DNA from: Thermoleophilia bacterium
GTDB lineage: Bacteria > Actinomycetota > Thermoleophilia > Gaiellales > Gaiellaceae
Length of the DNA: 13,982 nt
NCBI GenBank assembly: GCA_025934335.1
Contig: JAICYG010000062.1
Span: forward strand, 1-13,982
Reading direction: 5' to 3'
Every line of letters starts with the position of its first letter. The stretch's first letter is position 1. The notes beneath the pieces are model-generated. The model did no database searches. It worked only from the letters and a program-made list of their open reading frames with translations, and was not told the DNA's origin. Position numbers and translations under genes: made by a program. This document shows positions 1-6,732 of this stretch, piece by piece.

Positions 1-24
1 GAGGAGCTCGTCGCCGGTCGCCAC
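1..24 (-). CDS. Possible start of a minus-strand gene (partial, product unknown)
   Basis: On the minus strand a TAGTCT hexamer (37 to 32) is followed after 7 nt by GTG (24 to 22) and then by seven open codons reading VATGDELL up to the window edge. The spacing matches the apparently leaderless promoters of other genes in this window, which is the only support. Eight codons are too few to assign a function. The gene would lie downstream of the kinase on the same strand and have its own promoter. Confidence 0.3.
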
Positions 25-31
25 GTCGGCA

Positions 32-37
32 AGACTA
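32..37 (-). promoter_or_regulatory. -10-like hexamer for the gene at the window start
   Basis: TAGTCT on the minus strand fits TANNNT and lies 7 nt before a GTG. No convincing -35 is visible. Confidence 0.3.
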
Positions 38-38
38 C

Positions 39-51
39 CTCTGAGTCAGAG
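39..51. promoter_or_regulatory. 13-bp perfect palindrome, possible operator
   Basis: CTCTGA-G-TCAGAG is a perfect inverted repeat directly after the kinase stop codon and directly upstream of the -10-like hexamer at 32-37. It would fall in the -35/-10 spacer of the next gene, a typical operator site. With only one central base it cannot form a stable hairpin, so it is a poor terminator. Chance occurrence is possible. Confidence 0.25.
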
Positions 52-1509
52 CTAATTGGCGGCGACCGTGTTGATCTGCGCCGTGTGCGTGGGGCCAGGC
101 CCGAGGCGCGTGATCCAGATCACGTAGTACCGGTGCTTGCCGCCCGTGATCGTGTACCTGACCTGGCCGTTGCTCGGAACGACCTGCGACGCGCCCACCA
201 CGTCGCCGAGGAACGGCCCGGTCGACGAGTCGCCGGCCAGGATCTCCGCGGTCAGGCCGGGCGTCGCCGTCGAGAACCCGAGCTGGTGGAGCTGCACCGG
301 CTTGCCCGCGTCGAGCACGAGCCCGACGCCCGGCTTGTTCAGGCTCGGTGCGTCGTAGTAGCGCTCGGTCTCCCAGTACGTGCTCGGATCGCCGTCGGTC
401 GCGAGGTGCGCCTGGCCGTTGTTCTCGCCCTTTGCGCCGGTGCCGTACGGGTCGTAGGCCGTGACGGCCGAGAGGTGCACCGATGCCGCCACCGATCCGC
501 GGCCGGAGGGTGCCCCGCCGCCCGAGGAGTGCTTCGGGAAGCCGTCGAGCACGAGATAGGCGACGACGGCGCCGATCGCGAGCAGGCCGACGATCACCAG
601 CACGACCGGCCAGGGCGACGGCCCGCTCAGGCGGCGCGGCGACCGGTAGGCGGGCGCGGGAACGACCTGCGTGCCCTCGCCGGCCTGCAGCTCGGCCAGG
701 CACGCCTCGAGCTCGCGGCAGAAGTCGGTCATCGTCGGGAACCGGTCCTCGGGCCGCTTCGCCATGACCTGCTGCACCGCCGCCTCGACGCGTGGCGACA
801 CGTCGGGACGCTGGTCGCGGATCGGCGGGGGCGGCTCGTTGATGTGCCGCATCGCGACCGCGACGAAGTTCTCGCCGGGGAACGGGACGTGGGCCGTGAG
901 CAACTCGTAGAGGACGACGCCGAGCGAGTAGACGTCGGTGTGCTCGTCGACGCGCTGGCCCTGCGCCTGCTCCGGCGCGATGTAGTCGGAGGTGCCGAGC
1001 ACGGTGCCGGTCTGCGTCATCCCGTGCTGGACGTCGAGCGAGCGCGCGATGCCGAAATCGGTCACCTTCGCGCGGCCGTCGCCGTTCATCAGCACGTTCT
1101 GCGGCTTCACGTCGCGGTGGACGAGCCCCTGCTGGTGCGCGAACGAGAGCCCGCGGGCGATCTGCATGGCGAGCTCCAGGGCGTTCGCGACCGGCGCCGG
1201 GCCGCGGCGCTCGATCATGCGCTTCAGGTTGTCGCCCTCGACGTACTCGAAGACGATGAACTGGCGCCCCTCGTGGTCGCCGCGGTCGATGACCGTGACG
1301 ATGTTCGGGTGCGAGAGCGCCGCGACGGCGCGGGCTTCGCGCCGGAACCGCTCGACGTACTGGTCGTCGCCGGAGTACTGCTGGTGCAGGATCTTGAGCG
1401 CGACCTTCCGGTCCAGCAGCCGGTCGTGCGCGCGAAAGACGCTCGACATGCCTCCGGTGCCGACAAGCTCCTCCAGCTCGTACCGCTCGGCGAGGACCTC
1501 CCCAACCAT
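52..1509 (-). CDS. Membrane Ser/Thr protein kinase (PknB-type) with extracellular discoidin-like domain
   Basis: 485-aa Hanks-type kinase that should phosphorylate Ser/Thr on cytoplasmic proteins in response to an external cue. The kinase domain spans about residues 10-270: glycine loop GTGGMSSVF (17-25), ATP-binding K39, catalytic HRD (131-133), DFG (151-153), an activation loop with Thr/Ser around 165-174, and APE (178-180). After a proline-rich linker there is one hydrophobic span (about 301-322). The outside part (342-485) has the pattern of a galactose-binding/discoidin-like beta-sandwich (AHLATDGDPSTYWETE; YYVIWITRL near the end) instead of the PASTA repeats of classical PknB. The ATG was chosen because the kinase fold begins 9 residues later and a TAGGCT hexamer lies 10 nt upstream; the open frame beyond it runs into the aminotransferase gene. 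The ligand is unknown. Confidence 0.93.
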   Translation of the reverse strand: MVGEVLAERYELEELVGTGGMSSVFRAHDRLLDRKVALKILHQQYSGDDQYVERFRREARAVAALSHPNIVTVIDRGDHEGRQFIVFEYVEGDNLKRMIERRGPAPVANALELAMQIARGLSFAHQQGLVHRDVKPQNVLMNGDGRAKVTDFGIARSLDVQHGMTQTGTVLGTSDYIAPEQAQGQRVDEHTDVYSLGVVLYELLTAHVPFPGENFVAVAMRHINEPPPPIRDQRPDVSPRVEAAVQQVMAKRPEDRFPTMTDFCRELEACLAELQAGEGTQVVPAPAYRSPRRLSGPSPWPVVLVIVGLLAIGAVVAYLVLDGFPKHSSGGGAPSGRGSVAASVHLSAVTAYDPYGTGAKGENNGQAHLATDGDPSTYWETERYYDAPSLNKPGVGLVLDAGKPVQLHQLGFSTATPGLTAEILAGDSSTGPFLGDVVGASQVVPSNGQVRYTITGGKHRYYVIWITRLGPGPTHTAQINTVAAN

Positions 1510-1519
1510 CTGTGAGCTG

Positions 1520-1525
1520 AGCCTA
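1520..1525 (-). promoter_or_regulatory. -10-like hexamer for the kinase gene
   Basis: TAGGCT on the minus strand, 10 nt before the kinase ATG, in the 32-nt gap after the aminotransferase stop. It suggests the kinase can be transcribed separately from the upstream gene with a very short or absent leader. No SD is present. Confidence 0.4.
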
Positions 1526-1541
1526 CCCGGGCCTGAACGGC

Positions 1542-2807
1542 CTAAAGCGCTTCTTCGAGCGCCTGTTCCCAGGCGGCGAGCGCCTCGTCGAGCTCGGCGT
1601 CCGTGACGACGAGCGGCACGAGCACGCGGATGGCGCGGCCCTCGACGCCCGCCTTGAGGAGCAGCAGCCCGCGCCCGAGCGCCTCCTCGACGACGCGCGA
1701 GGCCGTCGCCGCGTCGTCCAGCTCGATCGCGAGCATCGCGCCGAGCCCGCGCACCTCGCGGATCTGCGGCCATCGCTCCTGCCAGGCGAGCATGCGGGTG
1801 CGCATCGTCTCACCGAGCGCCGCGGACCGCTCGACCAGCCCCTCCTCCTCGATCACGTCGAGCACGGCGAGCGCGGCCGCCTGCGCGACCGGGTTCCCGA
1901 CGTACGTTCCGCCGACGCCGCCCTCCTGCGGCGCGTCCATGATCGCCGCCTTGCCGAGCACGCCCGAGAGTGGGATGCCCATCGCGATCGACTTGGCCAC
2001 CGTGATCAGGTCGGGCCGGACGCCGTAGTGCTCGATCGCGAAGAACTTGCCGGTGCGGGCGTAGCCGCTCTGCACCTCGTCGCAGACCATGACGATCCCG
2101 TGCTCGTCGCAGATCGCGCGAATGCCCTCGACGAGCTCCCGCGTAGCCGGGATGAACCCGCCCTCACCCTGGACCGGCTCGAAGACGATCGCGGCGACGT
2201 CCTCGGGGGCGACGGTCACCTCGAACGCCCGCCGGATCGCCGCCACGTCGTTGAAGGGCACCCGGTACACCTCGGGCGCGAACGGGCCCAGGCCGCGCTT
2301 GTACGGGTGCGTCTTCGACGTGAGCGCGAGCGACAGGTAGGTGCGGCCGTGGAACGCGCCCTCGAAGCCGATCACCGCGGAGCGGCCCGTGTAGGCGCGC
2401 GCGAACTTGACGGCATTCTCGACTGCCTCCGTCCCCGCGTTGAAGAACGCGGCCTTCGCGGGGCGGTCGAGCGGAGCGCGCTCGAGCAGCCGCTCGGCGA
2501 GCGCCGCGTAGACCTCGTACGGGACGACGGTGAAATCGGTGTGTGAGAACCGGTCGAGCTGCTCCTGCGCGGCCTGGACGACCTGCGGGTGCGAGTGGCC
2601 GACGTTGAGGCAGCCGACGCCCCCGGCGAAATCGATAAAGGTGTTGCCGTCGACGTCGGTGATCGTCGCGCCGCGCGCCTCGGCGGCGACGACCGGGAAC
2701 GTGATCGCGAGCGGCGAGGCGACGCTCGCCGCGAGCCGCTCGAGCACGGCCCGCGACCGCGGGCCCGGGATCTCGGTCTTCAGCTCGATCGCGCGCGTCG
2801 CCGCCAT
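1542..2807 (-). CDS. gabT: Class III PLP aminotransferase, 4-aminobutyrate aminotransferase-like (GabT)
   Basis: 421-aa fold-type I aminotransferase, matching the usual family length. It most likely moves the amino group of 4-aminobutyrate (or a related omega-amino acid) to 2-oxoglutarate, giving succinate semialdehyde and glutamate. Visible landmarks: phosphate-binding FFNAGTEAVENA (121-132), FEGAFHGRTY (148-157), EPVQGEGG (210-217), the PLP-ring aspartate in CDEVQSGYARTG (D243), the Schiff-base lysine in TVAKSIAMGIPLSG (K272), and GGTYVGNPVA (299-308). The ATG at 2807 follows a TACGCT hexamer by 6 nt; the reading frame open further upstream would run through the divergent phosphorylase gene, so it was discarded. 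Substrate within the class (GABA, ornithine, other omega-amines) cannot be settled from sequence alone. No succinate-semialdehyde dehydrogenase is adjacent. Confidence 0.9.
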   Translation of the reverse strand: MAATRAIELKTEIPGPRSRAVLERLAASVASPLAITFPVVAAEARGATITDVDGNTFIDFAGGVGCLNVGHSHPQVVQAAQEQLDRFSHTDFTVVPYEVYAALAERLLERAPLDRPAKAAFFNAGTEAVENAVKFARAYTGRSAVIGFEGAFHGRTYLSLALTSKTHPYKRGLGPFAPEVYRVPFNDVAAIRRAFEVTVAPEDVAAIVFEPVQGEGGFIPATRELVEGIRAICDEHGIVMVCDEVQSGYARTGKFFAIEHYGVRPDLITVAKSIAMGIPLSGVLGKAAIMDAPQEGGVGGTYVGNPVAQAAALAVLDVIEEEGLVERSAALGETMRTRMLAWQERWPQIREVRGLGAMLAIELDDAATASRVVEEALGRGLLLLKAGVEGRAIRVLVPLVVTDAELDEALAAWEQALEEAL

Positions 2808-2813
2808 GTGACG

Positions 2814-2819
2814 AGCGTA
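2814..2819 (-). promoter_or_regulatory. -10-like hexamer for gabT
   Basis: TACGCT on the minus strand, 6 nt before the gabT ATG. This spacing places the transcription start at or next to the start codon, so the mRNA is probably leaderless. Confidence 0.45.
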
Positions 2820-2840
2820 GCGCAGGTACGCCCACCGCTG

Positions 2841-2852
2841 CATACCTGTATG
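2841..2852. promoter_or_regulatory. 12-bp palindrome CATAC-CT-GTATG, candidate operator
   Basis: Perfect 5-bp arms with a 2-bp centre lie in the 111-bp gap between divergent gabT and glgP. For gabT it sits at about the -35 position. For glgP it is about 50 bp upstream of the -10-like element. Which regulator binds is unknown. Confidence 0.3.
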
Positions 2853-2902
2853 GGCTTGTTGCAGCATCTGCTTCACCGGCGGTTCTCGGCGGCCCGATTC
2901 GC

Positions 2903-2908
2903 TAGCGT
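2903..2908 (+). promoter_or_regulatory. -10-like hexamer for the alpha-glucan phosphorylase gene
   Basis: TAGCGT lies 10 nt before the ATG at 2919. No SD is present between them. Confidence 0.35.
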
Positions 2909-2918
2909 CCGCGAGTCC

Positions 2919-4601
2919 ATGGCGACGACCGAGAACGCCACCTGGTGGGCACGGACGCACGGCGCCGACGGCGACGTGCTCGTCGCCTACTTCAGCATGG
3001 AGTTCGGGGTCGAGACGCGGCTCGCGATCTACTCGGGCGGCCTCGGCGTACTGGCCGGCGACCACCTGAAGGCGGCGGCGGACCTCGACGTGCCGCTCGT
3101 CGGCGTCGGGCTCTTCTACCGCGGCGGCTACTTCGTGCAGGGCGTCTCCGGCGAAGGGCGGCAGACCGAGAAGTACGAGGAGCTCGACCCGGAGGCGCTC
3201 GGCCTGCGCCGCGAGGTCGAGGTCGAGGTCGACCTCGGCGGAGAGGTCGTCACCGCGGGCGTCTGGCGCTACGACGTCGGCTCGGTGCCGCTCTACCTGC
3301 TCGACGTGCCGTGGGTGACGGACGCGCTCTACGGCGGCGATCGCCGGCACCGGATCCGGCAGGAGCTCCTGCTCGGGGTCGGCGGCGTGCGCGCGCTGCA
3401 CGCGCTCGGGATCGAGCCGAGCGTGTACCACGTCAACGAGGGCCACTCGGCGTTCCTGACGATCGAGCGCGCACGCATGCTGGTCGAGGCCGGGCGGTCG
3501 ACGGAGGACGCGCTCGAGCAGATTCGCCACACCACGGTCTTCACGACGCACACGCCGGTGCCCGCGGGGAACGAGGTGTTCGGCGACGACCTGGTCGTGC
3601 GGTACGTCGGCTCGCTCGCCGAGAGCGCCGGCATCTCGAACGAGCAGCTGCTCGCCCTGGGCCGCAGCGACGACACCGACGGGTTCGGGCTGACGCCGCT
3701 CGCGCTGCGGCTCTCCGCCCACGCGAACGGCGTCTCACAGCTGCACGGCGACGTCGCCCGCGAGATGTGGCAGGGGCTCTGGCCGGGGCGCGAGGCGCCG
3801 ATCGACGCGATCACGAACGGGGTGCATCTGGGAACCTGGCTCGCCCCCGAGCTGGCGGAGCTGCTGCGCGACTCCGGAGTGGAGCCGGACGCCCCACCTG
3901 CATGGGCGAACTGGCCCGCGGCGCGCACCCTCGATTCGGGCGCGCTCTGGCGGGTCCATGCCGCACGGAAGCAGCGGCTGGCGGAGCTGGCGGGGCTCGA
4001 CCCTGAGCGCCTCACGATCGGCTTCGCCCGGCGTTTCGCCACGTACAAGCGCGCCGGCCTCGTCTACTCCGACCTGGAACGGCTGCTGGCGCTGCCCGTG
4101 CAGGTCGTGGTCGCCGGAAAGGCGCACCCGCAGGACGGGCCGGGGAAGGACGTCATGCAGCAGATCGTCGAGCTCTCGCACGGCGCCGCCGCGGGGCGGC
4201 TCGTCTTTCTCGAGGACTACGACATCGAGCTCGCACAGACGATCATCCCCGGCTGCGACATCTGGCTGAACACGCCGCGGCGGCCGCACGAGGCGTCGGG
4301 GACGAGCGGGATGAAGGCGGCGATCAACGGCGTGCTCAACCTCTCGGTGCTCGACGGCTGGTGGGCGGAGGCGTACGACTCGGCGTACGGCTGGGCCATC
4401 GAGGGAACGACGGACGAGGCCGACGCGACGGAGCTGTACAAGCTGCTCGAGCAGCAGGTCGTCCCGCGCTTCGAGGCGCGGGACGCCTGGCTCGAGATGA
4501 TGAAGGCGTCGATCGCCGGGCTCGCGCCGCGGTTCTCGATGGCGCGCACGGTGATCGAGTACGCCGACCGCTACTACGTGCCGGCGACGCGCGGCGCGTA
4601 G
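2919..4601 (+). CDS. glgP: Alpha-glucan (glycogen/maltodextrin) phosphorylase, short form, GT35
   Basis: 560-aa cytoplasmic PLP enzyme releasing glucose 1-phosphate from the non-reducing ends of alpha-1,4-glucans. Family landmarks: AYFSMEFGVE (23-32), YSGGLGVLAGDHLKAA soon after, YHVNEGHSAF (near 170-179), FTTHTPVPAGNE, phosphate-site FARRFATYKRA (near 369-379), and the PLP-lysine motif EASGTSGMKAAINGVLNLS with K466. Classical GlgP enzymes are 800 aa or more, and many actinobacterial ones carry an extra N-terminal DUF3417 domain. This one starts almost directly at the YFSMEFG strand, as expected of the short 'alpha-glucan family phosphorylase' class, so it is not a truncation. The ATG is supported by the upstream hexamer; the frame is open further upstream, but that stretch is antisense to gabT. 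No other glycogen gene is visible nearby. Confidence 0.92.
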   Translation: MATTENATWWARTHGADGDVLVAYFSMEFGVETRLAIYSGGLGVLAGDHLKAAADLDVPLVGVGLFYRGGYFVQGVSGEGRQTEKYEELDPEALGLRREVEVEVDLGGEVVTAGVWRYDVGSVPLYLLDVPWVTDALYGGDRRHRIRQELLLGVGGVRALHALGIEPSVYHVNEGHSAFLTIERARMLVEAGRSTEDALEQIRHTTVFTTHTPVPAGNEVFGDDLVVRYVGSLAESAGISNEQLLALGRSDDTDGFGLTPLALRLSAHANGVSQLHGDVAREMWQGLWPGREAPIDAITNGVHLGTWLAPELAELLRDSGVEPDAPPAWANWPAARTLDSGALWRVHAARKQRLAELAGLDPERLTIGFARRFATYKRAGLVYSDLERLLALPVQVVVAGKAHPQDGPGKDVMQQIVELSHGAAAGRLVFLEDYDIELAQTIIPGCDIWLNTPRRPHEASGTSGMKAAINGVLNLSVLDGWWAEAYDSAYGWAIEGTTDEADATELYKLLEQQVVPRFEARDAWLEMMKASIAGLAPRFSMARTVIEYADRYYVPATRGA

Positions 4602-4613
4602 GCCCCCTACGCG
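4595..4613. terminator. Convergent hairpin shared by two stop codons
   Basis: CGCGTAGG-CCC-CCTACGCG is a perfect 8-bp stem with a 3-nt loop. The left arm holds the TAG stop of the phosphorylase gene, and the right arm holds the TAG stop of the opposite-strand small gene. It could end transcription from both sides. There is no T-tract on either strand, so termination efficiency is uncertain. Confidence 0.45.
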
Positions 4614-4774
4614 GTCTCGCCCGGCTGCGGCCCGTCGCCGAGCCGCTCGATCAGCTCCTGAACGTTCTTCAGCTCACCCTCGAGGTGCTCGCGATAGGCC
4701 TGCAGCCGCTCGACCCACTGCTCGCGGCTGGGATAGCCGCGGGGGCCGCGGTGCTGGTGTCCTCCTCTGCACAT
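4607..4774 (-). CDS. Small 55-aa protein with Cys/His-rich N-terminus and coiled-coil helix
   Basis: Encodes MCRGGHQHRGPRGYPSREQW followed by a charged heptad-like helix (about residues 16-46) containing QWVERLQAYREHLEGELKN, then a short Gly/Pro tail. Cys2, His6 and His8 could form part of a metal site. Single helices with a short Cys/His head resemble small proteins of the DUF5320 type, but I cannot confirm membership. The ATG is fixed by an excellent SD (AGGAGGTGA, 8 nt after GGAGGT), the best in the window for a gene with a normal start codon. It is divergent from the MarR gene, with shared palindromes between, so it is probably controlled by that MarR. Amino-acid composition is balanced rather than the Arg/Ala/Pro of shadow frames. 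Function unknown. Confidence 0.75.
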   Translation of the reverse strand: MCRGGHQHRGPRGYPSREQWVERLQAYREHLEGELKNVQELIERLGDGPQPGETA

Positions 4775-4777
4775 GTA

Positions 4778-4792
4778 GGCTCACCTCCTTTC
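4778..4792 (-). promoter_or_regulatory. Extended Shine-Dalgarno of the 55-aa gene
   Basis: Minus-strand GAAAGGAGGTGAGCC matches the complement of the 16S rRNA 3' end (GAAAGGAGGTGATCC) at 14 of 15 positions and stands 3 nt before the ATG. It decides the start and contrasts with the SD-less neighbours. Confidence 0.7.
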
Positions 4793-4795
4793 GCT

Positions 4796-4827
4796 TCACC
4801 GGTGATAATAGTTATCTGATGATAACC
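4796..4827. promoter_or_regulatory. MarR divergon operator: overlapping GATAA/TTATC palindromes
   Basis: Between the divergent small gene and marR lie TCACC-GGTGA (4796-4805), GATAA-TAG-TTATC (4804-4816) and GTTATC-TGAT-GATAAC (4811-4826). The last two share a half-site, giving three GATAA-type half-sites in 23 bp. The marR ATG (4819-4821) lies inside the second palindrome. GATAAT at 4804-4809 could be the marR -10 (9 nt before ATG), and TATTAT on the minus strand could be the -10 for the small gene. AT-rich palindromes covering both promoters are typical of autoregulating MarR proteins. Confidence 0.65.
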
Positions 4828-5346
4828 AAAGGCGACAGGGTGGCGGAGCTGCGCCTCGAGCTGCGACGCGTGATGCGCGGGCTGTGGGCGCGAAGGCGCC
4901 CGTCCGCCGAGCTTGTCGCGCTCGTTGAGGGCGCCGCGCTCGGCCGGCGCCACGTCGCGGTCCTCGCCCAGGTGGGCACGGAGGGCGAGCGGTCGGTCGG
5001 CGAGCTCGCCCGCGAGCTCGGGCTGTCTTTGCCGGCTGCCTCGACGCTTGCGCGAGAGCTCGAGCAGCACGGCCTGCTCGTCCGCCGCGAGGATCCGGCC
5101 GATCGCCGCCGTACGGTGGTCGCGCTCGCGCCCGCCACCGAGGCCCCGGTGCGCGACTGGCTCGCGCGACGCTCGCTGCCGCTCGAGCGCGCGCTCGCGG
5201 CGCTGACCGACGACGAGCAGGAGGCGTTCCTGAAGGGTCTGCGCGCGCTCGCCGACGCCCTGATGGAAGAATCGCCGTGTGGTCCTGTCCGACCGCACCA
5301 TCGCCACGCTCATCGCCGAAGGCCGCATCGGGATCGACCCGTATGA
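4819..5346 (+). CDS. MarR-family transcriptional regulator
   Basis: 175-aa winged-helix DNA-binding protein, expected to bind DNA as a dimer. An N-terminal dimerisation helix (about 5-38) is followed by the winged helix (about 44-106): HVAVLAQVG, ERSVGELARELGLSLPAASTLARELEQHGLL (recognition helix about 70-82), and the wing DPADRRRTVVAL (92-103) with the characteristic Asp/Arg pattern. C-terminal helices (about 112-150) complete the dimer interface. The start lies inside a palindromic operator, suggesting autorepression. The last 24 residues (PCGPVRPHHRHAH onward) are read through the dcd start and look like a stop-loss tail. Ligand unknown. The partner target is most likely the divergent 55-aa gene. 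Confidence 0.88.
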   Translation: MITKGDRVAELRLELRRVMRGLWARRRPSAELVALVEGAALGRRHVAVLAQVGTEGERSVGELARELGLSLPAASTLARELEQHGLLVRREDPADRRRTVVALAPATEAPVRDWLARRSLPLERALAALTDDEQEAFLKGLRALADALMEESPCGPVRPHHRHAHRRRPHRDRPV

Positions 5347-5845
5347 CGAGTCGCTCCTGCAGCCGTCGAGTGTCGACGTGCGCGTCGACCGCTTCTTCCG
5401 CGTCTTTCACAACGCGCGCTACCCGTACATCGACGTCAAGGAGCCGCAGGAGGAGCTGACCGAGGAGGTCGAGGTCGCGGACGAGCGCGCGTTCATCCTC
5501 CACCCGGGCGAGTTCGTGCTCGGGTCGACGCTGGAACGCGTGACGCTCCCTGACGACCTCGTGGCCCGCCTCGACGGCAAGAGCTCGCTAGGGAGGCTCG
5601 GGCTCCTCATCCACTCGACCGCGGGCTTCATCGACCCCGGCTTCGACGGCCACGTGACGCTCGAGCTCTCGAACGTCGCGAACCTGCCGATCACGATCTA
5701 CCACGGGATGAAGATCGGGCAGATCTCGTTCATGCGCATGACGGAGCCCGCCTCGACGCCGTACGGGAGCTCGGGCCTCGGGTCGAAGTACCAGGGGCAG
5801 CGCGGGCCGACGCCGTCCCGCTACTGGCAGAACTTCGAGCGGTGA
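5279..5845 (+). CDS. dcd: dCTP deaminase, probably bifunctional dCTP deaminase/dUTPase
   Basis: 188-aa trimeric enzyme of pyrimidine deoxynucleotide metabolism. It deaminates dCTP and, in the mycobacterial/archaeal bifunctional type, also hydrolyses the product to dUMP, feeding thymidylate synthesis and keeping dUTP low. Core motif DGKSSLGRLGLL (99-110, R106), then HSTAGFIDPGFDGHVTLELSN with the expected catalytic Glu129. The C-terminal lid PYGSSGLGSKYQGQRGPTPS closes over the nucleotide. Length and wording closely resemble the M. tuberculosis enzyme as I remember it, which is bifunctional, hence the call. GTG start: MVLSDRTI is the conserved N-terminus. The gene begins 68 bp inside marR and its stop overlaps the next start (GTGA). 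Confidence 0.93.
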   Translation: MVLSDRTIATLIAEGRIGIDPYDESLLQPSSVDVRVDRFFRVFHNARYPYIDVKEPQEELTEEVEVADERAFILHPGEFVLGSTLERVTLPDDLVARLDGKSSLGRLGLLIHSTAGFIDPGFDGHVTLELSNVANLPITIYHGMKIGQISFMRMTEPASTPYGSSGLGSKYQGQRGPTPSRYWQNFER

Positions 5846-6729
5846 AGGTCTTCGTCACCGGCGGCACCGGGTTTGTCGGCCCTCGCGTCGTCCACGCGCT
5901 GCGGGCGCGCGGTCACGAGGTGCGCGCCCTGGTGCGGAAGCCGGAGCGAGGCGCGCAGCTCGCGGGCTGGGGCGCGCAGCTCGTTCCCGGCGACGTCACC
6001 GATCCCGCGAGCCTCCGCGCTGCGATCGAGGGCTGCACGCACGTCGTGCACCTCGTGGCGATCATCAAGGGCCGCCCGCAGGACTTCGACCGGGTGATGA
6101 CGCAGGGCACGCGCAACGTCCTGGCCGCCGCACAGGCTACGGGCGTCGAGCGCCTCGTGCTGATGAGCGCGCTCGGCACGACCGAGGCGACGAAGAACGT
6201 CGTCCCGTACTTCGCGGCGAAATGGGCGATGGAGCAGGACGTCGGCGCATCGGGGCTCGAGCACACGATCTTCCGTCCGAGCTTCCAGTTCGGCCGCGGC
6301 GGCGGCGTGCTGCCGACGTTCGTGAAGCAGGTGCGCTACGCGCCCGTCGTCACGGTGATCGGCTCCGGGCAGCAGCGCATCCAGCCGATCTGGGTCGACG
6401 ACGTCGCCGAGTACTTCGCACGTGCGGTCGACTCACCCGATGCCGCGAACCGCACGTTCGAGCTGGGCGGCCCCGACGTCGTCACCTGGGACGAGCTGTA
6501 CCTGCTGATCGCGAAGGTGCTCGGCAAGCGCCGCCGTCTCCTGCACGTGCCGACCTCGGCCGCGCGGGCGGGCGCGACCGCGACGCAGTGGCTACCGGGC
6601 GCACCGCTCACGAACGATCAGATCAGCATGATCGAGGCGGGCGACAACGTCGCCGCGAACACCGATGCCGTCGACACGTTCAGGCTCCCGCTCGTCCCGC
6701 TCGCAGAGCAGATCCGTCGCGTAGCCTGA
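5842..6729 (+). CDS. Atypical SDR, NAD(P)-binding protein of the NDUFA9-like group
   Basis: 295-aa Rossmann-fold protein. The nucleotide-binding motif VTGGTGFVG lies at 5-13, the GDVTDPASL acidic patch near 50-58, HLVAIIKG follows, and a YxxxK pair is present (Y123, K127 in YFAAKWAMEQ). FRPSFQFGRGGG and PIWVDDVAEYFARAV in the C-terminal half are typical of extended/atypical SDRs related to the complex I subunit NDUFA9. The substrate is unknown; relatives act on quinone-related, sugar or isoprenoid substrates or are non-catalytic. Start GTG at 5842 overlaps the dcd stop by 4 nt (GTGA), so translation is probably coupled and the pair is one operon. Despite the link to dcd, no shared pathway is evident. 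Confidence 0.85.
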   Translation: MKVFVTGGTGFVGPRVVHALRARGHEVRALVRKPERGAQLAGWGAQLVPGDVTDPASLRAAIEGCTHVVHLVAIIKGRPQDFDRVMTQGTRNVLAAAQATGVERLVLMSALGTTEATKNVVPYFAAKWAMEQDVGASGLEHTIFRPSFQFGRGGGVLPTFVKQVRYAPVVTVIGSGQQRIQPIWVDDVAEYFARAVDSPDAANRTFELGGPDVVTWDELYLLIAKVLGKRRRLLHVPTSAARAGATATQWLPGAPLTNDQISMIEAGDNVAANTDAVDTFRLPLVPLAEQIRRVA

Positions 6730-6732
6730 GCG

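Noticed and set aside
39..51. Terminator after the kinase gene
   Set aside because: The palindrome has only one central base and no T-tract; an operator is more plausible.
85..1515. 476-codon open frame opposite the kinase gene
   Set aside because: Arg/Val/Asp-rich shadow of a GC-rich gene with no domain; the opposite strand is an unmistakable kinase.
1526..1541. Hairpin GGCC-TGAAC-GGCC just after the gabT stop as a terminator
   Set aside because: Only 4 bp and no T-run, so too weak to call.
2589..2918. Upstream extension of the glgP reading frame
   Set aside because: Antisense to the gabT start region and without family similarity; the phosphorylase fold starts just after 2919.
2808..3722. 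Upstream extension of the gabT reading frame
   Set aside because: It runs antisense through glgP; homology and the 6-nt-spaced hexamer place the start at 2807.
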